From Mesorhizobium sp. AR07 (GTDB lineage Bacteria; Pseudomonadota; Alphaproteobacteria; Rhizobiales; Rhizobiaceae), in the NCBI RefSeq assembly GCF_024746815.1, contig NZ_CP080525.1, positions 2,976,001-3,040,000 of the forward strand: a DNA stretch of 64,000 bases. Reading direction: 5' to 3'. The translations under genes were made by a program, and so were the position numbers. Below the pieces are notes generated by a model that saw only the letters and a list, made by a program, of their open reading frames with translations, searched no databases and was not told the origin of the DNA. Numbering within the stretch: position 1 is the first letter of the stretch; each line of letters starts with the position of its first letter. This document shows, piece by piece, positions 41,874-55,468 of this stretch.

Positions 41874-42851
41874 TCAGACCGTCGGATCGTCGCTGCCGGG
41901 AATGAAGGCGTCGAAGGCGGCGAGCAATTGCTCGCGGTAGATGTCGGCTTCCTGCAGGATTTCGTGGCGGGCGCCGTCGATCATCAGCAGCGAACCGAGA
42001 CGTAGGCGCCTAGCGTAGGCTTCCACTGCCTTGGTCGAGACGACCTGGTCGGCGCCGGCGGCGATCACCAGCAAGGGGACCTGAATCCTGGCCATGAAGT
42101 CGGGGTCGCTGACGGCTTCGGATGCTTTCGCGGCTGCCTGCAGCCAGCGGATCGTCGGGCCGCCAAGCGCCAGTTGCGGGTACTCTTCATAGATCCGCGT
42201 GTTGCGCCGGTAGCGTTCTGGGTCCGACGTCAGCTTGTTGGTCTCGAAAGGCGCCGTCACCTTCGGCCGTCGCCCCCAGGCGGCATAGAGCCGGCCAAGG
42301 CCGAGAGCGCAGAACAGCGAACAGACGCGGCGGACTGTCGATATCGAGATCGGCAGGTCGGGCAGCGTGAGGAACGGCGCGATCAGCACCATGCGCCGCA
42401 CGCGGTTCACCATCGACGGTGCGGCAAGCAGCGCGATCACCGCACCCGCCGAATGGGCCAGGATGTAGTATGGGCCGCGGCAGTCGGGCAGCACGATCTC
42501 CTCGAAGAACTGTTCCAGGTCGGCGGTATAGTCGCGGAAGTTCCGGACGTAGCCGCGCTGGCGATCACGGATCAGACGGCTGGAATCGCCCTGCCCGCGC
42601 CAGTCGAGAGTGGCGACCCCAAAACCACGATCGGCAAGGTTGCGGATGGTTTCGAAATATTTCTCGATGCACTCATTGCGGCCGGTGAGCACGACCACGG
42701 TGCCCTTCATCGGGCGGGTGACCGCGCCGAAAAGGCCGTAGCGGATCTTCTTGCGGTCGCGCGTGGTGAAGAAGCCGCCGGAGGCGTTTTCCGGTCGCGG
42801 ATTGCCCTCACTTTCGTGAAAAAGGGGGATGTCGTGGAAAAGGTCCGTCAT
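41874..42851 (-). CDS. Alpha/beta hydrolase (lysophospholipase/monoacylglycerol lipase-like)
   Basis: Encodes 325 residues. The nucleophile Ser134 sits in AHSAGAV (a variant of GHSxG), the Asp in VIAAGADQVVS, and the His in DGARHEIL. FTTRDRKKIRYGLFG and VATLDWRGQGDSSRL (the oxyanion-side motif) place it in the PldB/YtpA group. It could cleave lysophospholipids or other esters. The start codon ATG 42851 has only a weak ribosome site. It is convergent with DUF1579 and followed by 19 bp. Confidence 0.88.
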   Translation of the reverse strand: MTDLFHDIPLFHESEGNPRPENASGGFFTTRDRKKIRYGLFGAVTRPMKGTVVVLTGRNECIEKYFETIRNLADRGFGVATLDWRGQGDSSRLIRDRQRGYVRNFRDYTADLEQFFEEIVLPDCRGPYYILAHSAGAVIALLAAPSMVNRVRRMVLIAPFLTLPDLPISISTVRRVCSLFCALGLGRLYAAWGRRPKVTAPFETNKLTSDPERYRRNTRIYEEYPQLALGGPTIRWLQAAAKASEAVSDPDFMARIQVPLLVIAAGADQVVSTKAVEAYARRLRLGSLLMIDGARHEILQEADIYREQLLAAFDAFIPGSDDPTV

Positions 42852-43193
42852 TCGGCGCTTCGTGCTCGGCGTCTGGCGTGCCCGCCCGTGCTGGCTGGGC
42901 CCGCTAAGGTGATAGACGCCCATGCGCCAAAAGCAAAGGAATTCCGGGTGATGGGAGGCCTGCAACGGGGAAGGCCGGAAGCCGCTTGAAAGCGCGCTTC
43001 CGGCCTCTGTCGATCCGGGAGGAAGGGACGTTACACCCGGTTCGGCCTCGTTGCGGCACCTCTAGCAAACCGGCGCCGCCAATCCTTGATCTTGGGCTCA
43101 CTCTAGTCCCGGCTGTCTGAACGCGCGCCGAAGCGCCGGTTCATCTGCCGTTCATCAACGACCCGCCACGCGGCTTTTGCCATCGGGGAAAAT
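42852..43193. other. Intergenic region upstream of hsp20 with one hairpin
   Basis: A perfect 11-bp stem AGGCCGGAAGC (42972-42982) with GCTTCCGGCCT (42996-43006) lies here; it has no T-run and may be a structural or attenuator-like element. Apart from that and short GC-rich frames, nothing is recognisable before the heat-shock promoter at 43194. Confidence 0.5.
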
Positions 43194-43222
43194 CTTGAAA
43201 TGCATTCGAGCGCTCCCCAAAT
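43194..43222 (+). promoter_or_regulatory. RpoH (sigma-32) heat-shock promoter
   Basis: CTTGAAA (43194-43200) is followed after 14 bp by CCCCAAAT (43215-43222), a close match to the sigma-32 consensus CTTGAA and CCCCATNT. Transcription would start near 43229-43231, giving an untranslated leader of about 100 nt with a ROSE-type thermometer. Confidence 0.82.
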
Positions 43223-43229
43223 GTCGGAT

Positions 43230-43331
43230 GCGGTCGCCAATGTCGGGGCCGCTGGTCCAGCCGAAACGCCGCTCAAGGGTTTCGCAACGGCCATACGCAA
43301 ACCATGTTGCTCAACAGGAGAACACCTCATG
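43230..43331 (+). promoter_or_regulatory. ROSE-type RNA thermometer in the hsp20 leader
   Basis: The last hairpin pairs GTTGCTC with GGAGAAC, which contains the GGAG ribosome site; a single bulged G opposite the site and a short AACA-side loop complete the arrangement. This bulged-G pairing with a UUGCU core is the defining feature of ROSE elements, which open at high temperature. Upstream, GAAAC and GTTTC form a further hairpin. ROSE elements before small heat-shock genes are known in rhizobia. Confidence 0.82.
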
Positions 43332-43796
43332 CGTCACGTTGATTTTTCCCCGCTCTATCGCTCGACCGTCGGCTTCGACCGGCTCTTCACCATGCTCGAT
43401 TCGCTTGCGCAGCCGGATGGCGCGCAGACCTATCCGCCCTACAACATCGAGCGCACCGGCGAGGATTCCTACCGGATCTCGATGGCGGTTGCCGGCTTCT
43501 CGGACGAGGAAATCTCGATCGAAGCCCACCGCAATGTGCTGACCGTGAAGGGCGAGCGCAAGGATGAGGGCACTGGCGAAGGTTCCGAGCTGCTCTATCG
43601 CGGCATTGCGTCGAGGGCTTTCGAGCGCCGCTTCCAGCTTGCCGACCATGTCGAAGTCGTCGGTGCTTCGCTGAAGAACGGCCTGCTCTTCGTCGACCTC
43701 AAGCGCAACATCCCCGAGGAGCTGAAGCCGCGCAAGATCGCCATTACGGCGTCTTCGGCCAAGGCCAAGCAGATCGAAGCCAAGACCGCGAACTAA
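43329..43796 (+). CDS. Small heat-shock protein Hsp20/IbpA type
   Basis: Encodes 155 residues. The alpha-crystallin domain covers about 32-130, with YNIERTGEDSYRISMAVAGFSDEEI near its start, LTVKGERKD, and SLKNGLLFVDLKRNIPEELKPRKI near the end. It is a holdase that binds unfolding proteins. The ATG follows AACAGGAG, which is paired in the ROSE element. A sigma-32 promoter lies about 130 bp upstream. The 3' end shows a 16-bp tandem duplication that includes the stop codon (about 43783-43812). Confidence 0.93.
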   Translation: MRHVDFSPLYRSTVGFDRLFTMLDSLAQPDGAQTYPPYNIERTGEDSYRISMAVAGFSDEEISIEAHRNVLTVKGERKDEGTGEGSELLYRGIASRAFERRFQLADHVEVVGASLKNGLLFVDLKRNIPEELKPRKIAITASSAKAKQIEAKTAN

Positions 43797-43831
43797 CAAG
43801 ACCGCGAACTAAACCAACAGCCTCCCAAGGC

Positions 43832-43864
43832 AAAGGCGGCGCCGAAAGGTGCCGCCTTTTTTGT
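43832..43864. terminator. Terminator between hsp20 and ltaE (probably bidirectional)
   Basis: AAAGGCGGC(G) pairs with GCCGCCTTT around CGAAAGGT, then TTTTT on one side and AAA on the other. It serves hsp20 rightward and, with weaker support, the threonine aldolase leftward. Confidence 0.8.
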
Positions 43865-43879
43865 TGTCCGGGATACTGA

Positions 43880-44932
43880 TCATCCAGCGATCAGATGGCC
43901 AAAGCGGTCGACCTCATCGGCCGTCGTCGCAAAGCTGGTGACGAAGCGATGGAGCAACTCGTCCTCGCCTATATGGCCGTCGAAGCCATGCGGCTTGTGC
44001 CAGTCATAGAAGGCGGCACCCGCCGCCTGCAGTCTGTCCGCTTCGGCTTTCTTGATCACCGCGAACACCTCGTTGGCCTGCGGCAGCCAGGCCAGCTTTG
44101 CCGTGGCCGAATCCTCGATGGCCGCGGCAAGGCGCGCGGCCATGGCGTTGGCGTGGCGTGCGGTGTCCAGCCATTGGTCGTCCTTGAAATAGGCCTCGAA
44201 CTGCGCCGCGACGAAGCGCGATTTCGAAAACAGCTGCGCGGCGCGCTTGCGCAGGAAAGCCAGCTCCTTGGCACGATCGAGATCGAACAGCACGACGGCC
44301 TCGGCGCACCAGCAACCGTTCTTGGTGCCGCCGAAGGAGAGGATATCGACGCCGCGTTTCCAGGTCATTTCGGCCGGCGTCGTCTCGAGCGCGACCAGCG
44401 CATTGGCAAAGCGGGCGCCATCCATGTGCAGCGGCACGGAATGCTTTTTGGCAATGGTCGAGATCGCGTCGATGTCGTCCAGCCCGTAGATGGTGCCGAC
44501 CTCGGTCGACTGGGTGATCGAAACGGCCATCGGCCGCCCCCAATGGACGATTTCGGGGGCGAAGCGGCCGATGGTCCTTTCCAGATTGTGCGGGTCGATC
44601 TTGCCCAGCGCGCCGTCGATGGCATGCAGGCGCGAGCCGCCGGAAAAATATTCCGGCGCGCCGCATTCATCTTCGATCACATGCGATTCGCGGTGGGCGA
44701 AGGAAATGCCGCCAGGCTTGTTGTAGGCGGTCAGCGACAGCGAGTTGGCGGCCGTGCCGGTCGCCACGAAGAACACCGCGACCTCGCGCTCGAAAATCTC
44801 GCTGAAGCGCTTGTAAACGGCCTGGTCGAGCGCGCCGTCGCCATAGGCGGTGGAAAAACCGCCGGCATTGGCCGACAGGCCGGCGACGATATGGGGATGG
44901 GCGCCTGCCCAATTGTCGGAAGCGAAGAACAT
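43880..44932 (-). CDS. ltaE: Low-specificity L-threonine aldolase
   Basis: Encodes 350 residues, typical for this fold I PLP enzyme that splits threonine (or allo-threonine) to glycine and acetaldehyde. It opens MFFASDNWAGAHPHIV and has FFVATGTAANSLSLTA for cofactor binding, HMDGARFANAL, and the Schiff-base Lys204 in LSFGGTKNGCW. The ribosome site is weak. It is divergent from glutamate synthase across a 488-bp gap. Confidence 0.93.
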   Translation of the reverse strand: MFFASDNWAGAHPHIVAGLSANAGGFSTAYGDGALDQAVYKRFSEIFEREVAVFFVATGTAANSLSLTAYNKPGGISFAHRESHVIEDECGAPEYFSGGSRLHAIDGALGKIDPHNLERTIGRFAPEIVHWGRPMAVSITQSTEVGTIYGLDDIDAISTIAKKHSVPLHMDGARFANALVALETTPAEMTWKRGVDILSFGGTKNGCWCAEAVVLFDLDRAKELAFLRKRAAQLFSKSRFVAAQFEAYFKDDQWLDTARHANAMAARLAAAIEDSATAKLAWLPQANEVFAVIKKAEADRLQAAGAAFYDWHKPHGFDGHIGEDELLHRFVTSFATTADEVDRFGHLIAG

Positions 44933-45420
44933 GCATCTGCCCGTGTGTTGTGGAAATCAGTGTTTTGGGGAAATCAGCCTGAAGTTGACTGGTTTCGCGG
45001 ACCGACCGCAAGGGCCAGGCGCCGGAAAACCATTAAAGCCAGTCAATCTGGCACGGCAGTGGCTGGCGACCGAAGCTTACGTTTTCCCTCAACGTCACGT
45101 AATTTTCTGTCGCCGGCGGCCCAAGTTTTTTGTGAATCGGTCTTGTGTGCGTCCAGGATTTCTGTCATAAAAATTTAGGACAGTAGTGCTGTCTTATTTT
45201 GTCGCACAAAACGAGCTGGATTGGCGTATCATTTGGGCCTCTCCGGCTGTTGCCGCGAGCGACGGATGGACGGCCGGATTCTGGCCTGTACGAATACGAA
45301 CCATGCGGAAAGCCGCCTGGTTCGGCAAGGATTTCGCAAGACGTGCCGCAAGGATCGGGGTGAGCCAAGCGCTTGCCGAGGCAAACCAGCGCCCGAAGGG
45401 CTGGAAACGGAGGACAGGAG
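44933..45420. promoter_or_regulatory. 488-bp divergent ltaE/gltB control region with an AT-rich dyad
   Basis: Around 45169-45200 AAAATTTAGGACAG and CTGTCTTATTTT form a partial dyad centred on TAGTG, in the only AT-rich patch of the gap. It may be an operator or -10 region for gltB. No regulator can be named. No small gene with a credible ribosome site is seen in the remainder. Confidence 0.45.
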
Positions 45421-50142
<4,722 letters not shown>

Positions 50143-50285
50143 ACTTATGCATTGCCGGGAAGCCCAGGTTTCCCGGCCCACACTTTCATCGACCGTTTGA
50201 CCTCGAAGGCAAGGTTGCCATGGCTGCCTCAAGAGGTTAACGGGTGCGGCGAAAACCGCACCATCTGGACAGCAGGAACTGGACT

Positions 50286-51740
50286 ATGGGCAAGGTAACA
50301 GGCTTTCTCGAAATCGACCGGCAGGTGCACAAGTACCAGCCGGCCTCCGACCGCATCCGGCACTTTCGCGAGTTCACGCTGCCGATGTCGGACAAGGAGG
50401 TCGAGAAACAGGCCGCGCGCTGTATGGATTGCGGCATTCCGTTCTGTCACGGGCCGACCGGCTGCCCGATCCACAACCAGATCCCGGACTGGAACGACCT
50501 CGTCTACAATGGCGACTGGGACAACGCGATCCGCAACCTGCATTCGACCAACAATTTCCCGGAGTTCACCGGCCGCATTTGCCCCGCGCCCTGCGAGGAA
50601 GCCTGCACGCTGAACCTCGAGGACATTCCCGTCGCCATCAAGACGGTCGAGCAGGCGATCGCCGACAAGGCCTATGAGACCGGCCATATCAGGCCCTATC
50701 CGCCGGAGAAGAAGACCGGCAAGCGGGTCGCCGTCATCGGCTCCGGCCCGGCCGGCATGGCGGCTGCCCAGCAGCTGGGCCGCGCCGGCCACGACGTCCA
50801 TGTCTATGAGCGGGAGAGCCGTCCCGGCGGGCTGATGCGCTACGGCATTCCCGACTTCAAGATCGAGAAGCACTATATCGACCGGCGCATCGAACAGATG
50901 CAGGGTGAAGGCGTGACTTTTCATTGCGGCGTCAATGTCGGCGTCGACAAGACGGCGAACGAGTTGCTGGCCGAGCACGACGCGGTTCTCTATTGCGGCG
51001 GGTCGGAAACACCGCGCGCGGCCGGCATTCCCGGCGACGATCTCGGCGGCGTGCATGACGCGATGCCCTATCTGGTGCAGCAGAACCGGCGCGTCGGCGG
51101 CGAGCCGATCCAGTCGGTGGCCTGGCCGTCGCATCCGATCATCGCCGGTGGCCAGCATGTCGTCGTCGTCGGCGGCGGCGATACCGCCTCCGATTGCGTC
51201 GGCACCGCTTTCCGCCAGGGTGCGGTGCGCGTCACCCAGCTCGACATCCGCCCGCAGCCGCCGGAGAAGGAAGACAAGCTTTCGGTCTGGCCCTACTGGG
51301 CGACCAAGATGCGCACCTCGTCCTCGCAGGCCGAAGGGGCGGAGCGCGAATTCCAGGTGGCGACGCTCGAATTCATTGGCGAGGAAGGCCAGCTGACCGG
51401 CGTCAAATGCTGCGAGGTCGACGACAAGCGCAAGCCGATCGCCGGCACCGAATTCGTCATCCGTGCCGATCTCGCCTTCATCGCCATCGGCTTTGCCGGT
51501 CCGACCACCGCCGGCCTGGTTGGGGAACTGGACGGCCAGATGAAGATCGTCACCGACAGCCGCCGTTCGAAGAATGTCGAAGCCAATGACCGCGACTACA
51601 GAACCAGCGTCGACAGGCTCTATGCGGCGGGCGACGTGCGTCGCGGCCAGTCGCTGGTCGTCTGGGCGATCCGCGAGGGCCGCCAGGCGGCGCGTTCGAT
51701 CGACGAGGATCTGATGGGGTCGAGCGTCCTGCCCCGCTAA
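50286..51740 (+). CDS. gltD: Glutamate synthase small subunit GltD
   Basis: Encodes 484 residues. The N-terminal part has the Cys ladder for the 4Fe-4S clusters ([34 protein letters not shown]). Two nucleotide-binding domains follow: [15 protein letters not shown] for FAD and [13 protein letters not shown] for NADPH. It passes electrons from NADPH to GltB. The ATG at 50286 follows AGGAACTGG. Its stop codon TAA overlaps the TAG stop of the opposite SGNH gene. Confidence 0.95.
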   Translation: MGKVTGFLEIDRQVHKYQPASDRIRHFREFTLPMSDKEVEKQAARCMDCGIPFCHGPTGCPIHNQIPDWNDLVYNGDWDNAIRNLHSTNNFPEFTGRICPAPCEEACTLNLEDIPVAIKTVEQAIADKAYETGHIRPYPPEKKTGKRVAVIGSGPAGMAAAQQLGRAGHDVHVYERESRPGGLMRYGIPDFKIEKHYIDRRIEQMQGEGVTFHCGVNVGVDKTANELLAEHDAVLYCGGSETPRAAGIPGDDLGGVHDAMPYLVQQNRRVGGEPIQSVAWPSHPIIAGGQHVVVVGGGDTASDCVGTAFRQGAVRVTQLDIRPQPPEKEDKLSVWPYWATKMRTSSSQAEGAEREFQVATLEFIGEEGQLTGVKCCEVDDKRKPIAGTEFVIRADLAFIAIGFAGPTTAGLVGELDGQMKIVTDSRRSKNVEANDRDYRTSVDRLYAAGDVRRGQSLVVWAIREGRQAARSIDEDLMGSSVLPR

Positions 51741-52960
51741 GGGGTGATCGCCGTCGTCGTGTCGGTTGCGGCGGCTGTGGTCGCCGGCCTTGTCTTGGGT
51801 GGCCAGGAGAAATCATCGGCGCGACCGGGCGAAGCGTCCGGCGCCCTGCCCTCGATAACAAGCTTTTCACCAGGGAGATCCGGATTGGCCTTTGCCGGCG
51901 GCGCCGCGCCGAGAAGTTCGGAGCCGCCGTCGAGTGCGGGATCGCTGAGCAGCATCGGCGCGGTGCGGTCGATCACAATCGGCGCCGCGGCAGGCGTCGG
52001 CGCTTCGACGGGCGCGCCCGCCGGCGCGGTCGCCGGGGCTACGCTTCCGGGCGCGGCGAGGCCCAGGATCTTCATCAGCGGCTTTTCGGTATAGAAGGCG
52101 AGCTTGCGCTTGCCGGCTTTCGACACGTTGATGCCGTCATCGGCCCGCAGTCGCACGGCCTGGCCGTTGATGTCCGGTCCAGTGGTGATGAAGGCGCCAT
52201 TCTCGTCGACGAAGCCATCCCAGACGTCGACGAATTCGCCGCCATGGTTTTCGGCCGCCTGATGGTAGATGTCGTTGAAGGCCAGCATGTCGGAGGTCAT
52301 GTTCGGCACCCGGAACGCCGGCATGCCGACCCACAGGAAAGGCACCTTGGCGTCGGCGATGGTCTTGCCGAATGCATCGATACGGCGCTCGTATTCCTTG
52401 GTCCAGTTCTCGGACCGGGGCTGCTCGCGCACATCGCCCACCTTCATCTGCTGGCGATCGTTGGAACCCAGCATGACGACCACGGCGGCCGGCTTCTCGG
52501 TCTCGATCAGCGATTTGATCTGCTCGGGCCAGTTGTAGAAATCATCGCGCACGAAGCCGGATGAACCATTGCTGCGAACGACGATCCTGATGCCGGTGTT
52601 TTCGGCAAAGGCGGTGTCGAGGCCTTCGGCAAGCCCGGTCGCCATGAAATCGCCGACCACCAGGACGGTGCGGGCGTCCGGTGTCTTCTCGGCTATCGGC
52701 GTTTGTGGTTCGGCCGGCGCACGCGGAGCGCGGGGTTTGCGCGGCTTTGGCTTCGCCTTCTGGATGTCCAGCGGCGGCTCGACCCGCTCGCTTCGGCGCG
52801 GGAACAAAAGGTCGCGCAACGACCAGCCGCGACTTTGCTGTTCCTGCGCCATGGCCGGCGCATGAAAGGCGCCAGCGACGCCGACGGCGAGCACGACAAT
52901 GGCCAGAATCAGCACCGGCATGCGACGAACAAGCCCTGCGATGCGCGCAGCCGAAGCCAA
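51737..52960 (-). CDS. DUF459 SGNH/GDSL hydrolase family, secreted
   Basis: Encodes 407 residues. An N-terminal hydrophobic segment (about 14-36) is a signal or anchor; a Pro/Lys/Arg-rich linker (about 45-95) precedes the SGNH fold. That fold starts VLVVGDFMATGLAEGLD (the Ser of GDS is missing; D-F replaces D-S), then SNGSSGFVRDDFYNWPEQI and AAVVVMLGSNDRQ with the Asn motif. The catalytic Ser could be supplied elsewhere. It ends with a Pro/Ala-rich tail. DUF459 proteins lie near peptidoglycan-active genes, and here a lytic transglycosylase follows upstream. TTG start 52960 has GGAGG six bases upstream. Confidence 0.86.
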   Translation of the reverse strand: MASAARIAGLVRRMPVLILAIVVLAVGVAGAFHAPAMAQEQQSRGWSLRDLLFPRRSERVEPPLDIQKAKPKPRKPRAPRAPAEPQTPIAEKTPDARTVLVVGDFMATGLAEGLDTAFAENTGIRIVVRSNGSSGFVRDDFYNWPEQIKSLIETEKPAAVVVMLGSNDRQQMKVGDVREQPRSENWTKEYERRIDAFGKTIADAKVPFLWVGMPAFRVPNMTSDMLAFNDIYHQAAENHGGEFVDVWDGFVDENGAFITTGPDINGQAVRLRADDGINVSKAGKRKLAFYTEKPLMKILGLAAPGSVAPATAPAGAPVEAPTPAAAPIVIDRTAPMLLSDPALDGGSELLGAAPPAKANPDLPGEKLVIEGRAPDASPGRADDFSWPPKTRPATTAAATDTTTAITP

Positions 52961-53089
52961 TCGTTTCCTCCATCCCTTGGCGCGCTTCTTTCGAAAAGTC
53001 GCATCGACTTTTCAAAAGGACATCGCGCCAACCAGATTGCTACAGTGTCCTTTGCGCGTCCGAAAGGCCGCGTCGCACCGCAGATGGCT

Positions 53090-54313
53090 CTATTTCTGCC
53101 GGAGCCACTTCAGCACTTCCATGCTTGGATAGCCGTCCTGGGTCAAGCCGGCCTTGGCCTGGAAGGCCATGATGGCTGACTTCGAGCCGTCGCCGATCTT
53201 GCCATCGAACTTGCCGTCGTAGAGGCCGTGCTGGGAAAGCCGCTTCTGCAGCTCCTGCCTTTCCTCGAAGGTGAGCTTGGTGAAAGGCCGCTTCCAATCC
53301 TGCACGAGACCGCTGGAGCCGGCGATTTCGTCGGCAAGAAGACCGACGGCAAGCGCATATTTGTCGGCATTGTTGTAGGCTTTGATGACCGAGAAATTCT
53401 TGACCATCAGGAAGGCTGGCCCGCCGCGGCCGTCCGGCACTTTCAGCGTCGCCTTGTCGGAGCCGTTCTTGAACGGCTTGCCGTTGGCCCGGACGACGCC
53501 GAGCGCCTGCCATTGCGACAGCGCCTTGGAGCCGCCGGGAAGCTTGCCGGCGGGCAAGGTGACCTCATAACCCCAGGTCTTGCCGGCCTGCCAGCCATTC
53601 TTCTTCAACAGATTGGCTGCGGTGGCCAGCGCATCGGGAACGGAATTCCAGATGTCGCGCTTGCCGTTGCCGTCCATGTCGACGGCATAGTGCAGATAGC
53701 TGGTCGGGATGAACTGGGTGTGGCCCATGGCGCCGGCCCAGGATCCGCTCAGATGGCTTTCGTCGATATCGCCGGTCTGCAGGATTTTCAGCGCTGCGAT
53801 CAGCTGGGTGCGGGCGAACTTTGCCCGCTTCGGATCGGCATAGGCCAAGGTCGCCAGCGAACGCACGACATTGCGCATGATGTCGTCGCGCTTGAGGATC
53901 TCGCCATAGTTCGATTCCATCGACCAGATGGCGAGCAGAATGTAGCGATCAACGCCAAATCTGGCTTCGATCTTGTCCAGCCACGGCTTCCACTTCTTGG
54001 CCATTTGCTGGCCGACCGCGACGGACTGGTCGTGGACACGGTTGTCGAAATAGTCCCAAGCAGGTGCGGTGAATTCAGGCTGCGTGCGCGCCTTTTCCAG
54101 CACCACCGGGTCAATATCCCTAATGTCCCTGAAGGCCTGGTCGTAGAGCGCGCCGGAAACGCCGCTCTGCACGGCCGTGGCGCGGAAGCCGGCGACCCAT
54201 TGCCGGAAACCGGCATCGGCGAAGGCGGGTCCGGCCTGCATCAGCAGAGCGAGCGAGAGGCTGGCTGCCGCGATGACGCTGGTAAAACGTTTTGCGGCAT
54301 TGCGAACGGACAT
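53090..54313 (-). CDS. Lytic murein transglycosylase (MltB-type) with peptidoglycan-binding domain
   Basis: Encodes 407 residues. A signal peptide (about 1-33) precedes the MltB-family domain (about 35-330), whose catalytic Glu133 is in AIWSMESNYGEIL; GAMGHTQFIPTSYL and AVDMDGNGKRDIWNSVPDALATAAN follow. The C-terminal PG_binding_1 domain (about 345-405) reads LTFEERQELQKRLSQHGLYDGKFDGKIGDGSKSAIMAFQ. It cleaves the glycan strand of murein in the periplasm. The ATG has AAGGAGGAAAAG upstream. It diverges from galU. Confidence 0.93.
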   Translation of the reverse strand: MSVRNAAKRFTSVIAAASLSLALLMQAGPAFADAGFRQWVAGFRATAVQSGVSGALYDQAFRDIRDIDPVVLEKARTQPEFTAPAWDYFDNRVHDQSVAVGQQMAKKWKPWLDKIEARFGVDRYILLAIWSMESNYGEILKRDDIMRNVVRSLATLAYADPKRAKFARTQLIAALKILQTGDIDESHLSGSWAGAMGHTQFIPTSYLHYAVDMDGNGKRDIWNSVPDALATAANLLKKNGWQAGKTWGYEVTLPAGKLPGGSKALSQWQALGVVRANGKPFKNGSDKATLKVPDGRGGPAFLMVKNFSVIKAYNNADKYALAVGLLADEIAGSSGLVQDWKRPFTKLTFEERQELQKRLSQHGLYDGKFDGKIGDGSKSAIMAFQAKAGLTQDGYPSMEVLKWLRQK

Positions 54314-54523
54314 CTTTTCCTCCTTCTCTGTCTCAGGAAAGACCATTCATCGCCGAAGCAGGTTAGGAATTAGTTTACCATAGGTGCCGGCGGGAACGAA
54401 AAGTCGCCTCAAACCTTTACCGGTGAACGTTCCCTCTCACTCGTCCAGTAATCCTCAATTCCGGCGTGAAAATGTCTCGAAACAGGGATTGCGGAGCTGA
54501 CCATCAAACGGATAATTGGAAGC

Positions 54524-55429
54524 ATGAAGAGAGTTCGCAAGGCAGTCTTCCCGGTCGCCGGTCTCGGCACACGGTTTCTCCCGGCCACCAAGGCCATCCC
54601 CAAGGAAATGCTGACTGTCGTCGACCGGCCGGTCATCCAGTATGTGGTGGATGAAGCGCGCGAAGCCGGCATCGAGCATTTCATTTTCGTCACAGGCCGC
54701 AACAAGGCGGTCATCGAGGACCATTTCGACGTCCAGTTCGAGCTCTATGACACGTTGGCCCAGCGCGGCAAGGACGACCAGCTCGCTCGCCTGCAACGCC
54801 TGCAGCCAGCGCCGGGGCAGACCAGTTTCACCCGTCAGCAGGTGCCGCTCGGCCTTGGCCATGCCGTCTGGTGCGCGCGCGAACTGGTCGGCGACGAGCC
54901 GTTCGCTCTTTTGTTGCCCGACATGATCATGCAGTCGGAGAAGAGCTGCATGAAGGACATGGTCGAGCTTTACCAAGAAACCGGCAACAACATCATCGCG
55001 GTGCAGGAATGCGACCCGGCCGAGGCGCACAAATACGGCATCGTCGGCCGTGGCGCGGATACGCATCACGGCTTCCGCATCACCGAGATGGTGGAAAAGC
55101 CGAAGACCGGCACCGCGCCGTCCAATCTCTACATCAATGGACGCTACATCCTGCAGCCCGAGATCTTCAAGATACTCGAAGGCCAGGAGAAGGGCGCCGG
55201 CAACGAGATCCAGCTCACCGACGCGATGCTGAAGCTGGAGAAGCAGCAGCCCTTCTATGGCTATCACTATCAGGGCCGCACCTTCGATTGCGGATCGCCG
55301 GAAGGCTTTGTCGAGGCCAATGTCGCCTTCGCGCTGTGGCGCAGCGACATGAACGAGAACATGGCCGGCGTCATCCGCACGCTTCTCGACGAGTTGAAGC
55401 CATCGGAGCGCCGCGGCGCCGCCTTCTAA
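54524..55429 (+). CDS. galU: UTP-glucose-1-phosphate uridylyltransferase GalU
   Basis: Encodes 301 residues. The nucleotide-binding motif is [23 protein letters not shown] near residue 8, followed by [33 protein letters not shown] and [21 protein letters not shown]. It makes UDP-glucose for polysaccharides and lipopolysaccharide. GGAAGC precedes the ATG. It is monocistronic. Confidence 0.95.
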   Translation: MKRVRKAVFPVAGLGTRFLPATKAIPKEMLTVVDRPVIQYVVDEAREAGIEHFIFVTGRNKAVIEDHFDVQFELYDTLAQRGKDDQLARLQRLQPAPGQTSFTRQQVPLGLGHAVWCARELVGDEPFALLLPDMIMQSEKSCMKDMVELYQETGNNIIAVQECDPAEAHKYGIVGRGADTHHGFRITEMVEKPKTGTAPSNLYINGRYILQPEIFKILEGQEKGAGNEIQLTDAMLKLEKQQPFYGYHYQGRTFDCGSPEGFVEANVAFALWRSDMNENMAGVIRTLLDELKPSERRGAAF

Positions 55430-55468
55430 TTTAAGAGTTTTCCATATCGAAGATTCCGGTTGTGGGCG

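Noticed and set aside
51737..51740. Overlapping stop codons of gltD and the SGNH gene as a regulatory feature
   Set aside because: A chance tail-to-tail overlap; no terminator or further structure supports regulation.
54425..54432. GAACGTTC before galU as a third LacI operator
   Set aside because: Only the 8-bp core matches; the AATAA extension is missing and the same core occurs inside a coding region at about 17402.
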